DNA of 64,000 bases. Source: Platerodrilus igneus (taxonomy: Eukaryota; Arthropoda; Insecta; Coleoptera; Lycidae). Below are positions 1-11,478 of this stretch, one piece after another (position 1 is the first letter of the stretch; each line of letters begins with the position of its first letter). The stretch is taken from contig JARFIW010001090.1 in the NCBI GenBank assembly GCA_036346225.1, forward strand, positions 372,001 through 436,000, written 5' to 3'. The position numbers and the translations under genes were made by a program. The notes beneath the pieces were generated by a model. That model saw only the letters and a list, made by a program, of their open reading frames with translations. It was not told where the DNA came from and ran no database searches.

Positions 1-446
1 AATTAAATTCACAATTTTGATTTTTATGTCATTATCTTCTTTGATTTTTTTTAAAACCAATACCACTTCCAGAATTTAAAAAAAAAGTTGGCCTATCTAA
101 GATTGTGCCAGAAGAATAAGGAGAGAAATTCCCCAGTCTTGGTACGCTGTCGGTTTCTGCCTACAATAGGAAATGGTGGTTGCCTAACATCCTTGCACCA
201 CTACCTTTATATACACGCTATTTCATACGCGCAGTTTAGTTATATCTTGTCTCTGGCATCTGTCAACTCGTGCACAAGTGTACTTATCTTAAGCTAAGGG
301 TAAGTTTTTAATATATATATTTAATTAATAAAAGTTTCTTTCGTGTACATTAAACATTTAGGTTTAATTATAAACATAGTTTACATTTTAAAATAACACA
401 TGGTTTATGCCTGATACTAGTAAATAATATTTTTAATAAATCTGTA
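1..446. other. AT-rich flank, no gene seen
   Basis: AT-rich sequence without a supportable coding region. A 69-codon open frame at 88-297 has no recognisable motif and no splice context, so I treat it as chance. Confidence 0.6.
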
Positions 447-1217
447 TTAAAGGCTGGTTTCATAATCAAACACAAAGAGCTCCTTTAGCAAAAAGGGGGT
501 TTTAAGCTAAAGGGGCATTTAAATTCAAATTAAAGGTGGCACTGTTTCATAAACATATCCAATGATGACTTTGGTTAAAGGCTCCTGCCCCTTTAAAATA
601 CTATATAGGTGTAAAAATGTGCTTCTGGTAAGATTTCTTGGGAAATTTTTATACTGTCTGATGAAATATTTACATTTGTTGTGAATTCAATATAACCTTT
701 ATTCTTTTTCTTTACTTCTTTAGTAAATTGTATAAAACGGTCTTGTTTCTGGTTTAGCACTTTCATTTCTATTCAGGCGGTAGTTGTTTTTTGGTTTCAA
801 TTAATAAATGGCAACAGAGACAACATTAGTGCCTTGTTCCAGATATTGTAACTTTTCGAAGGACTAGGAACTATTGTAGTTAGAAGATATAAAGAAATAT
901 AAAAGCATCATAGAATGCAAAAACAAGGTATGTAAACATGGTCTTAAATGAAGTACTTTATCCTCCGAAGCTCATAGAATCAGTACTTGTTAAATATGCT
1001 CGCATTTGATTATCTATTACAAAATATACTATCAATTACAATAATTAAACAAGATTCAAATTAATTGCAAATCAGTGACACTGTGATAATTTTTTCTGAG
1101 ATTATGCTTAGCTTTAAAACTTCTTTTAAGAAGAGAAGAGTTAGTATATGACTATCTAACTTAAAGGAGCTTTTAACAGCTGTTAAAATCCTGTTAGGAT
1201 TATGAAACACATTTTAA
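447..1217. mobile_element. TIR DNA element, PIF/Harbinger-like MITE
   Basis: A 771-bp stretch is bounded by imperfect terminal inverted repeats of about 26 bp that share TTAAA and then TTTCATAATC in inverted orientation (left 447-472, right 1192-1217). Inside, a second inverted match (TAAAGGAGCT near 1163, its complement near 478) extends the symmetry. A short reading frame from 808 and lysine-rich codons near 890-945 faintly recall the Myb/SANT-like accessory protein of Harbinger elements, but no transposase is present. TTAA lies at both ends, so a piggyBac-type target cannot be excluded. The element is probably a non-autonomous internal-deletion derivative. Class call is inference; the inverted repeats are seen directly. 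Confidence 0.5.
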
Positions 1218-1245
1218 CAGCAAGTATAAATGGAAAAATTATCGT

Positions 1246-2545
1246 GCATTAAATCTGTTGTGTGTATCCAGTAAAGTGTATGGAAAAATTGTGATCGAGT
1301 GTTCGCAAGAGAACGCAGAGCAAGATATGGGACGGTCAATGTGGTTTTATGTGTAGATCAAATGTTTGCAATACAACAAATTGTCGAAAAGCATATGCAT
1401 GCCAGAAAGAAAATGTATGCAGCATTTGTAGATCTGGAAAATGCACATGACTCTGTGAACAGAAGTGAATTGTGGAAGGCTATGTGTGAATACAGTATAA
1501 GCAAATGCTTGTTAAAATATACCAGAACGATGAACGAAATCAGTAGAGTGTTTGTGCATGTGAATGGTAAAATGGAGCAATACTTTGACATTGTGGAAGA
1601 TGTAAGACAGGATTATGTGATGTCTTTGAGCTGTTTAATGTATGTATGAATAAATATTTCAGGCAGGCTTGCAAAGTTATGGAAGGGATGAAAATTGATG
1701 AAACAAAAGTCAATGTGCTGTTGTATGCAAATGATGCAGTATTGTTGGTTGAATTATCACAAGATTTGCCATAAATGCTTGACAGGCTGTCGGAAGCGTG
1801 TGAAAATATGCAATTGAAAGTGAATGGTAATCAAACGAAAGTAATGATTTCTAACAGAGATGGCAGAATTGATGACTCCGTATTTAGAATAGGCAATGAC
1901 ACTATAAAGAAAGTGAAAAACTTTGCGTACCTTGGTAGAAAGTTTTTGAATAATGGAAAGTTGGATGGTGAAATAGAAAGAAGAGCAAATGCTGGAAGAA
2001 AGGTGTCTGAAAGTATGTGGGTAATGAACAGGAATGAAGGATTGAGTATAAATGCAAAGCTGGCCATTTATAATGGTGTGTTTTTGCCAACTGTTCTATT
2101 ATGGAAGTGAAACATGGGTCTTGCAGAAGAATAACGTTAGTCGTATAAATGCTGTAGGAATGAGGTTCCTAAGAAGGGCGTGCAGAAAAACATTGAAAAA
2201 CAAAGTGCCAAACGAATAAGTGTGGGGGCAAGTAACTCTTAAGGAGTTGAGTGAGCGAAGCACGCTTAGGTGGTTCAACATGTGAAAAGAATGGATGAAA
2301 ATAGGCCTACCAAGCACGTATATGCAAGTAAGATGACTGGTAGAGCTGCAAGAAGTAGACCGGGTAAAAGATAGGTAGATGTAGTAGAGGAGGTTATAAA
2401 AGGACGACAGGTGAGAAGTCTGAAGAATAAAAGAGAATGCCAATAGCAATGTATGAATGTTGCAGTGTCAAAGAGGTGTGTAGGCGCAGAGGAATGTGGA
2501 GGAAGATTGTGAATGGTGATGGGAATAGAAGTAGTGTAGTAGTCT
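1246..2545 (+). pseudogene. Non-LTR retrotransposon RT fragment, decayed
   Basis: Three plus-strand frames, broken by stops and frameshifts, together give the second half of a LINE reverse transcriptase. About 1360-1480 carries the palm motif FVDLENAHDSVNR (normal form FVDLEKAYDSVN). About 1725-1745 encodes LLYANDAVLL, where the catalytic Y/FADD has become YAND. Then 1775-2110 carries the K-x-F-A-Y-L-G thumb region, and 2110-2190 the SETWVLQKN...INAVGMRFLRR tail usual for LINE ORF2 C-termini. The final 2480-2545 has a CG-poor trailer. No endonuclease is left, so the copy is 5'-truncated, as normal for LINEs. It is distinct in sequence from the RTE-type copies at 28-48 kb; its clade is unresolved. 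Confidence 0.8.
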
Positions 2546-3135
2546 AGCGCTATATCCTTCATATCCATCCGCCCAGAAAGAGGTGCTAGGTTCGGTTACC
2601 ACGAAAAGGAATATCAGGATTGCTATGTTGTTGTGTTGTTGCAAATAACTTCGGGAAATATGTCATGTCAATTTCTACAGTGAATAGGTTATACTTACAA
2701 TGTTGTTTTAGATGTCATTGCTGTTGTTTGTTTTCTATTTATTTTCATATTATAGTTTTCTCTTAAAATTCCAAAATAATTACCATGTTTTCTACAATGA
2801 TTTTGTGATCAGCTAAGGATATTACATTATCTGCAAATCTTGACATTGGTGTTTCTTCGTCTTGCACGCTTACTCCAGTATTTCATTGTTTTTTAATTGC
2901 TTATGTGCTTACTCTATATATAAATTGTAAAGCAAGGGAGATAACAAACGTTTTTACCCAACACCTCGCTTTACCTTTGGCTTTTACTTTTCATCGTGTA
3001 CTGTAGTTTTAGCTATTTATTGTTTTTTTTGCAATTAATTTTTTTGTGTATATGTTTAAAATTTATCTTTTGCAATATATCAAACATTTTATTATATTTG
3101 ACGTTATAAAATGCTTTTTTCAAAAACAACTAAGA

Positions 3136-3178
<43 letters not shown>

Positions 3179-4851
3179 TATGAATACCTCTCTAAATTAT
3201 CGTGCCCCTACTTTGGGCGACATATTTATTTGCTATGATATTAGCGGATTATCAAGCCTCTACGTTGAGCTGCATTATTTATTTTGCTATGAATTCTAAA
3301 TTATTGGACCACTATTTTAATATTCACGATTAAGTGTAATTATCTCCTCCTCCAGCTGTTTTCTTAATATTGCTATCAACTGGACTTTATCTTTAAACAA
3401 CTCTATCTACCAATGGCAAAATTCGATACGTTACCGCCTTGCAGGTTATCACTTTCCTATTCAACTTGTGGCTCCGCCTCTCTACTATTTAAATCTTATG
3501 ACCTCGGCTAGCATTTATTTGCAGTTATAAAATTCAGTAAATTTAGATTCTATATAATGAGACCAATATGTTATGTACAGCTTTTGAAATTATTTGTAAT
3601 ACATTTCTTATAAATTTCATTTATTAACAACCATTTAGTATGTACTCAAAAACCCAAAGTCACCAAAGAAAATTTATTATCTTTACCAACAAAGTGTAGA
3701 ATATTCTAAACCTGTTTTCTTATTACTCATTCAATGCGTATGCAACCTCATTTGTTGACTTCTTCACAAGCATATCATATTTAGCAAATTCAATATTAAA
3801 AATAAAATAAAAATTCATATAGAAAAACAAATGTCTTATAACTAAAAATCTGACCTGGTTTTATCTTTTTCACATCGACGCTTCTAATAAAAATGATCTT
3901 CCCCAATTCGGGATTCCATTCAAATTATTACACTATGGATCACCACCATTAAATTATATACCCCAATTTATTTCAATTCTTCAAACTTATCATTCTTGCC
4001 CCAGACTTAAAATTGTAGTTTGTTTCATCCCTGTACTTCAAGATTGTATTATTCTTCTTTTCCCCTTGACATTTAAATTGTATTACTGAATTTTTTTCTT
4101 AACATCAGAATCCTAGTCTATTTCCCTCAGACCTCGAAACCGTTTAAACGGCAATTGTAATCTTCATATTCGCACTCATTTTATTTTTCACTTTTATACT
4201 TATTACGTACTACTTTGTTTAATGGCAATGCACTTCGGCCTTCATTGAGTTCAACACTGCCTTTCTTATCAAGGTGCTTGCTAATATAATTTCGAATTCC
4301 CACTCCACCCGTGGGTTTGGTCTAGAACTCGTCGCTTGTCTCTGACCAATCAAATAATTTTATTTCGAGCAGTTTCTGATGTAATGCTCCACGTTTTCCC
4401 ATAATCACAACCTGCCCGCAGCTGTCTTTCATTGTCAACATGCTGTATTTTGATAGATTACTTGCTTTTCTATAAACAACTGATGCAACCCGACTTTAAA
4501 TTTTCATGTTTACATACGATTCACACAATTTTTAATCATTTCTCTTATCAAAATGGTTAGATCTTTGTACGCATTTATATTAACTACCCGAAACTTTATT
4601 TCTATATCCGTATTGATTTAATCGTCTGGAACTCTTCTTCTTAATGCGTGTCTAATTACACTTTATCATTTATTTCTCACTATACGCATACTTCCACTGA
4701 AAAATGTCCTCATTTGTTTTACCTAAATTAACTAAACTTTATCTACAGGGTATTTAATATTTACTATCTATTTAATACATGTACTTCTCATTCCTACGCC
4801 AACTATGCGTCTTCCTATGTTTACCTGCGTCACCCAAAACTATCTCTACTC
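2546..4851. other. AT-rich non-coding stretch with (TA)n
   Basis: No gene recognised in 2.3 kb. It contains a (TA)n microsatellite at about 3138-3176. Short open frames here have no family signature. Confidence 0.55.
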
Positions 4852-5005
4852 TATATACAGGGTGTTGACTACTTACTATCTACAATCTATGTCTATTTCT
4901 TAATTATTTCCTTAAATAAGTGTGGTTTTCTGCTGACTATTCTAATTACTCCTTCCCGAACGACCTTTACTATAACGTGCACCCTTAAGCAACCCCTTAT
5001 CACAG

Positions 5006-5043
<38 letters not shown>
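4852..5043 (+). repeat. Short (TA)n-tailed repeat, copy 1
   Basis: About 190 bp starting TATATACAGGGTGTTG and ending CACAGCAA followed by (TA)n. The same start and end signatures, with a similar T-rich middle, recur at 20,960-21,135 and 22,418-22,611. A 3' microsatellite tail is typical of some SINE/LINE-derived repeats, but no pol III boxes or coding region are visible. Family unknown. Confidence 0.45.
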
Positions 5044-5048
<5 letters not shown>

Positions 5049-6036
5049 GGTTTATTTTTTCTTGACCTTTTATGATAAATATCAAATACTTTCTACCATT
5101 CTTGGGAATTTAGGTTTATACAAATACACATTACATCAATAAACCATTTTATATCTTGCAAATTAATATAATTTATTTTTTCCCTCAGACGTTTCATCCC
5201 TATACATCGGGTCTTTAACGATGGTTAACTATAACAGAAAGATACATACAACTATATTTATGCTTTTTTACTATTACTTTAAAACGAAATATTCACAAAC
5301 ACAATTAATTTTCAAACACGTATTGATTACACTGTATCAGTAATTAGAATATTTATCAATTCTATGTGTCAACACTATTTAAAATTATAAATAACTTACG
5401 TACACTACATGTTAAATTATTAATTCTTTCCCACAATACCACCAATTTAGACAAATTTATTTACATATAGGTGGGCTAGTATTATTCGTCACAAACATTA
5501 AATTAATATTTATTTTATTCGAAACGATAGTTATAATTTTAGTAAGATAATTGTATGGTCGTTATCTGTTTTAACCTGTTATATTACATTGAAATTTATT
5601 TCTTAGAATTATTATTAATACTAAATGTAGAAATTATGAATCAATGTATCAATGGTATATTTTACTTTTAATCACTTTTTAATCAATCTTTTCATTAACT
5701 GCAGGAGGGGTTTTTGCTATATAAATCATTTCAAGTACTTCTCGTTTTTTTTCGTTTATTTCAGTTTTTATGATGTTTGTTTGGTTAAAATCAAACTTAT
5801 GCTTTGCAGTTGCCTCATGCTTAATAAGTGCTGTCTGATTTTTCTTATTGCATTTCTGACCATTAAAGCGTTTTTCAAGGTATGTGAGCTTTGTCCAATA
5901 TATACATGATTACAATTTGCTTGACATTGAATTTTGTATATGGTGTGTGTGTTTTATTTTTCAGTACTTCATCTTTCAGCTTACTAAATAAATTTTGGTC
6001 ATATTTGTCATATTGGTCATATTTTTGCCATATATA
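5044..6036. other. AT-rich non-coding stretch
   Basis: Roughly 1 kb with no supportable gene. Two small open frames (5652-5909, 5891-6082) encode low-complexity hydrophobic peptides and run into the adjacent repeat, so they are not called. Confidence 0.5.
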
Positions 6037-7546
6037 TAATAAGCTTTATGTACACCTTTCAATTTATATTCAAATACCATAATAAAAGTTAGTTATACGT
6101 ATTCTTTTCAATACGCAAAACAATGCAAAATACCATTAAAGTTCACTCTCACACATCACAATAATTTTCATAGTTTATATAAAAAAAAACAGCAAATTCT
6201 AATGCGTTACCTAGAATTTCTTGAAGATCCCTACTCCGTTGATGATGAAGTTAAGTTCCTGCACCCTTGGTCTCGTGGTTCTGCTCAGCTTGCCGCCTCC
6301 AGCTATTTATAGATGAACACCATCTAAGTTGTGCTGCATGCTATTCATTCAAGATCCATCCAAATCCAAATCCAAATATTTTACACTTTTTCATTATTGC
6401 ATAATTTAATTTACGTTACTTTACTTTACTTTACGAGCTTATTAAAATATCTGTTGCACCTCAGTTAAAAATAAACTCCACACTTTTCCGCGTTTCAAAC
6501 TGAGGCCAACAATCTAACACCGTACTATTTTATTTATAAAATTTTAAATACTTATAAGCTTGTTAGTAGATTTCTGTACGTAGTAAACGATGCAAATTAA
6601 CGAAGTCAAAGAGAGCAGTCAAAAGAGAGCTTAATAACTCCGTTAGAGTATTTATACGATTCTAAATGTAACCTCTCCAAACCCTCTTAACGCGAAAAAT
6701 CCAACTGAAAACAACATTTCTCCAAATTTTGTCTAACCGTTTTCAAAATCTTTGAAATTTAGCTCGTTGATACGATATTTTCCGAAAAACCCGCATACAA
6801 TTTTCCTGTGTTTGTCTGTTGTACAACTAACTATTTAGACCAATGATATATTTCAGTGACGTCTTGAAACCCCGCCTGTATTAACTCTGTTCTTCTCTTA
6901 TGCATATTTTATGTTTCCTTCTAACCTTGTTTGAGTGGTAGAAAATCGATATTACTGTCCGCGTGCTATATAACCTACGTGGACTGAATACGTGCGTTTC
7001 GAAGTGAACTGCTATTATGCCTGTCTCATTCCGAAGCATATCATTGATTGTCCATCCTTTCTGCGCTTTAAGGAAACTTTTGGTTAGCGTTCATGCGAAC
7101 CGTCCGATCGTTTACACAATATACCTCGAATCTTGTCTTTTATCTACACAAATAAGAAGAAGTTGACCTTTCGAAACATGCAGCTGTGCCTAATTAACCA
7201 ACGTTTTAAAATAACATTTCTAGGAGTTGACATTTCAAGGTATTTCATATATTCGACGTGTTTATTTGTTAGTAAAGCGTTTCGCCTTAGAATTATCGAT
7301 TTTTCACGCTCTTTTCCGTTTTAGACGTTATATTCATTTGAATTAAACTCAATTAAATTAAATAATAATTTCTATTGGCTTATACAATTTATTTTCTTTA
7401 CGGACCTATTAAATTTTAATCCCTACTTGTAAAATTATGGTATTATTTGTTATTTTCAATCAACTAAATGAAATAAATTTCGCACGTAAATTATGGTTGT
7501 TTCCTATTTGTTTCCTCTATACAGAGTGTTTGAAATTGCCTTGTTC
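6037..7546 (-). repeat. LTR element 1, left repeat (3' LTR)
   Basis: Matches 11,479-12,990 along its full length, beginning TAATAAGCTTTATG and ending TTGCCTTGTTC in plus orientation. Read on the minus strand it starts TGAACAAGGC, consistent with a U3 starting in TG. It lacks the 10,813-11,478 extension that may form the U5 end of the right copy, so this copy may be truncated at 6037. Confidence 0.75.
6303..6312 (-). promoter_or_regulatory. Candidate LTR TATA box (element 1, left)
   Basis: On the minus strand the LTR contains CTATAAATAG followed 25-30 bases later by a GC-richer stretch that could hold the start site. The same site is conserved at 11,745-11,754 in the other copy, and it fits transcription toward the minus-strand gag. 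Start site not determined. Confidence 0.45.
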
Positions 7547-8211
7547 ATACCTAAATGTAACCCTTTAAAACCACTACATAATCCCCCTATTTCAATTCTA
7601 GGAAAAACATTCCAGGTTTTCTGAATTTAAATAACTACACTCTAATCTAATCTTACCTGCTATTTCTATACACCTATATGCTCACCTAAAACTACATATA
7701 CCTATTTATCCAACCTAGCACTACTTATCTACCTATTTCTATCTATTTCTACACCTATCTCTACTTATTTCTATCTATCTACACCTATCTTTACTTCTAA
7801 TTATCTATTCACACCTATCGCTACCTTTTACCTAACTATTTCTATCTATTCCTAACTCTTCACCTTCTTATTTTATTATTTTCTCCCTTTTATTTCACCC
7901 TTTCGTCCTTTATTGACTCTTTATCTACCTTTTTTGTACTTTTCTCTTTATCTTCTCTTTTCATATCTTTTAACCCTACCTACTATCACTATCTATTCTT
8001 ATCCTAACTATACATACCTAATTCTATATCTACATCTAACTATCGCCCATATTTATCCAATACTTAGCTTTCTTTTCTATAAACACTTACTTCTACTCTT
8101 CTATATACACCTATTCTATCCCTATCTATTTAAATTTTACTCTAGTATACACCTATCTCTACTTTTCTATATACACCTATTACTATATTTTGTTCATTAA
8201 GTTTCATTTTC
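7547..8211 (-). other. Purine-rich tract of LTR element 1
   Basis: On the plus strand this is a long C/T-rich run built on CTATTTCTA-like and CACCTAT-like words, so on the minus strand it is purine-rich and sits between the protease stop and the 3' LTR. It contains no reverse transcriptase motifs. It takes the place where pol would be and may include the polypurine priming tract, although no sharp G/A run abuts the LTR. Confidence 0.5.
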
Positions 8212-9336
8212 TTATTTAAATCTAACTCTTTTCTTAATTCTCCAAGTCTTTCTTCTAACAATCCTAATACTCTTCATCCCTATTTCTTCTTCTTCTATTT
8301 CTATACTTATCATTGATGTTACTTCACATAAAATAAACTTAACCCTATTATTCTGACTCTTAAATATTTCTTCTTCTTCAGTACCTACAACTTGTCTGTT
8401 TCTCATTATTATAATTTCCTTTTCTGCAGACAAACCCAACAATACTACCTCAACATCTTTATCTTTCCCTTTTATACAAAACTTTTCATCTCTTCTAGAC
8501 CCTTCATGTACAATATTCATTTCATAAAAATCTTTTAAATTTAAATTCAAATTACCAAAATTATCCTTGCCCCTTAACTCACTTATACCTACATTTACTT
8601 CTTGTGTGTCACATAATGCTGTTTTTACTTCTATCTTTCTTAATTCTGACTCGTTATCCACTATTAATGCTGCGCTTGATTCTACCTCTATTTGTTCAGC
8701 TTCTTCTTTCACTATCAATTGTATCTCATCTAACTTTTCCACCTTATATTCACCTGAGTCGATCTCTTTCACCTCTTCTTCATCTTCCTCTATACTATTT
8801 ATACATAACCTCATGTTATCTTCTGTGACATCATAACTTGCCTTCCAGAGCAATATCCTATCCCCAATCCTAACTATTTTCCTCTCCATATCAATTATAA
8901 CCCCTAACTTCATCATGCAATCGACCCCTAATATCCCTTTAAACTTTAACCCAGGTACAATTATAAATTCTTGTTCACAGCTTACTGAACCTAACCCTAC
9001 TTTCAAAATAACCATGCTATTCACAACAGCAAAGCGTTTTTTATTCAGCGCAACCAGATGACTTCTTTTTATTGGCATTATCCTGTTACACACTTTATCT
9101 TTAATTTCATTGACGAATTCCTCCGATACCAAACTCGCCTCAGCTCCTGAATTTATTAATGCTCCTAAATTTTTCTCACAAATTTTAATCTCAATTATGG
9201 GCAAACAAAATTTTTCTATAATTTCTGGCTCAATTTCTTCCTCTATTTTCAAAAATTCCCTAGGATGTTCATATTTGCACACAGTGATGTCTAGTGGTTT
9301 GTCCTGCTCTAAAAATCCTGTCCTGGTCTGTTCTCC
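8212..9336 (-). pseudogene. Retropepsin-like aspartic protease of LTR element 1
   Basis: The minus-strand frame encodes an aspartic protease of the retroviral/retrotransposon type. Counting from the methionine at 9282, the active-site loop reads ALINSGAEASLV at about residues 41-52, where the family has D-S/T-G; Asn44 replaces the catalytic Asp. The second hallmark, the flap and helix segment ILGVD, is at about 117-121. The remaining 230 residues are charged, Glu-rich and without a recognised domain, and the frame stops without entering a reverse transcriptase. The frame opens upstream of the methionine, overlapping the gag stop at 9309 in the -1 register, as expected for a Gag-Pro frameshift product. 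The Asp-to-Asn change should make this copy inactive. Confidence 0.72.
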
Positions 9337-10736
9337 CTACTCGGTCCTGGAATTGCTGTCACTTCTGCGTATGTCCTTGGCGTCTCAACCCTATCCGTGT
9401 TGTTACCTTCTCTGTTTGTAGTTGCTGTCCTCCTCATGCCCGGTGAACTGTTTTGTCTTGTTGGTCCCGGTCTAGGGGCAGGTTCCCTACCTACACTGTT
9501 GCTCCTATAAAATGTGCGTCGCGGTTCCCAATTCTGTCACTGATATGTATAATTATTCCTCCGTCTCACGTAGTTGTCCCGTTGTTCGAATCTTACAGTA
9601 TTCATCTGTCCTTCCCTATTTTCCCTATGTCGTCCACTGTTAACGTCATTGTACCTTTGCAGGTACTCCAGAAACATCTCTCTGTCCACAATGTTCTGCA
9701 ACGCTACATGTTGCCTCACTTCAACCTCAAAATGTCATGACAAGTATTTAATGATCTGTCGGTCCGTCAGTGGTGGATTAAGTTGTTTCGCTATGCTATA
9801 CTTTCGTATAGCATATTGCTCCCTACTACCTAAATATTCCCCTTTAAATTTACCCGTGATCAAATCGTCTCGTACCTGGTGCTGTCTGTGGTCACTCCAG
9901 TAATGTTTTAAAAACCTGTCCTCAAAGTCAGTGTAGGTGTCAATTTCTTGTCCTATTAAATTGTACCAAGCTTCAGCATGGTCTTTTAATAAAGCTTTCA
10001 CAACATTTAGTTTCGCCTGTTCATCGTATAAATTATTTATTAAACCTCTAATATCGTTAATGAATATTTGCGGGTTTACCCTACTATCCCCATAAAATTT
10101 CATCTGTTGCTCTAATGACACATTACTTGTTACAAATCTTGGGCCATCTCCCATTAAAGTTGCTACATTCTGTTTAATCCCGATCACTTCTCTCGCAACA
10201 CGACCTAACTGATCCTTACACGAGTTCGTTACCTCAGTCATTTTAACATTAATCTCGTCCTCACAGAAAATCCTTACATCAGTCCTTAATTGTCCCATTT
10301 CCTGATTTAAACCTCTAATATCATGCTCATTTTTATCAACCCTATTTTCAACTTCCCCCATTTTTACAGTCGAGCTATTTTTAAAATCGGAAAATTCTTT
10401 CGTCGATATTTCTATTTTATCCCCTAATTCCTGGCTTAATTGGTCAAATTTTCGATTCGAGTCCTCTCTGACTCCGCTTAATATCTCATTCATCTGCTCA
10501 AATTTCTTATTAGATTCTTCCCTACTTAATCTCATTTCCTCTAATGTCCTGTTAGATTCTTCATTCATCTTCTCTAGCATTCTCAAAATTAATTCATTTC
10601 CAGCTTCTCCCGATTCCGTCCTCGACTGATCCCTACTACCTCCAGCTTCCTCCATTTTCGAATTTTTATCACACAAGGCACTATCGTCACTTTCAATTTC
10701 CACTCCTTGGCTCCTTAACCACTCCTTTCTCTGCAT
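9309..10736 (-). pseudogene. Gag of LTR element 1 (two nonsense codons)
   Basis: One minus-strand frame runs from ATG at 10,736 to TAG at 9309-9311, interrupted by TGA codons at 9735 and 9537. Residues about 50-165 are heptad-rich and predicted by eye to form coiled coil. Residues from about 205 hold a Ty3/Gypsy-type capsid: a MKFYG...RVNPQIFI segment, then AEAWYNLIG and FLKHYW, the usual Gag hallmark spacing. A basic Arg/Asn-rich tail replaces a visible zinc knuckle. The inverted copy at 12,997-13,925 has Gln where the 9735 stop lies here, which shows that this stop is a later lesion. The role would be forming the particle that packages element RNA. Confidence 0.75.
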
Positions 10737-11478
10737 ACGTTCAAATCACTCCCACACACACTCAAAATATTCTTAAATTTATACACAACTGACTCTCTCT
10801 CTCAGATCGCCAGTTTCCTGGAATAAAATAATTAAAATTCTACCTGGAGCTCTTGCCTCACGTTCAGGTCGCTATAAATTGCCGTGTAACTTCGCTCTAG
10901 CTCAGTACTTTCTCAAAAAACATTTGAGCATTTATTAATTTACCAAAAAGAAAAATTTTCAAAAAGGAAAATTTTTAAAAAATATTTTTCTTACTCAGAT
11001 TCTACTTCCATCAACTTTGCTTTCTTCAACCGCTCCCTGGCTAGCTCAGTTGGGCCTCCTCTTGGATACCTAGATTCACTATCATACTCTTTAACGTTCA
11101 CGCACACTCTCAATAAAACCACAAAATAATACAACAATCATACAATATTTATTTTTACCACTATTCACAATTAATAATTCAAGATTATTTACATTTCGGT
11201 GCTCAAGTTACACCTCAATAAATTCTATCTTTGTAAAGTCCAGGATTTTAAATTGAAATATTAAACACATTGAATGTAACGGGAGCAAATGGGCCCTGAA
11301 TATACCTTATTAAAATTTTTTTTATAATTATTTCTAATTAGTACTCTCTGGAGTATGGTGAGCTCATGATAACCCAGTTTATTTTATTAATGTATGCTTT
11401 TTACTTTACATACTTTTACTACAAACACAAAAAAACCATGTACTCTTAACAATAAAAATTTAAGTTCATGAGGAACAT
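10737..11478 (-). other. Leader / possible U5 of LTR element 1
   Basis: Between gag and the right direct repeat lie 740 bases without a gene. Minus-strand TGGCGATC at 10,805-10,812, about 70 bases before the gag ATG, has the TGG start expected of a tRNA primer-binding site. If this is the primer-binding site, the 5' LTR would extend from 10,813 to 12,990, and the left LTR copy would be missing its end. The matching tRNA was not identified. Confidence 0.4.

Noticed and set aside
6950..7010. Plus-strand TATATAA in the element 1 LTR as the main promoter
   Set aside because: It points away from gag and protease; the minus-strand CTATAAATAG fits the coding direction. Bidirectional activity cannot be excluded.
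7913..8200. 95-codon plus-strand frame rich in Leu/Tyr/Phe
   Set aside because: Translation of a C/T-rich low-complexity tract; resembles a membrane protein only by composition.
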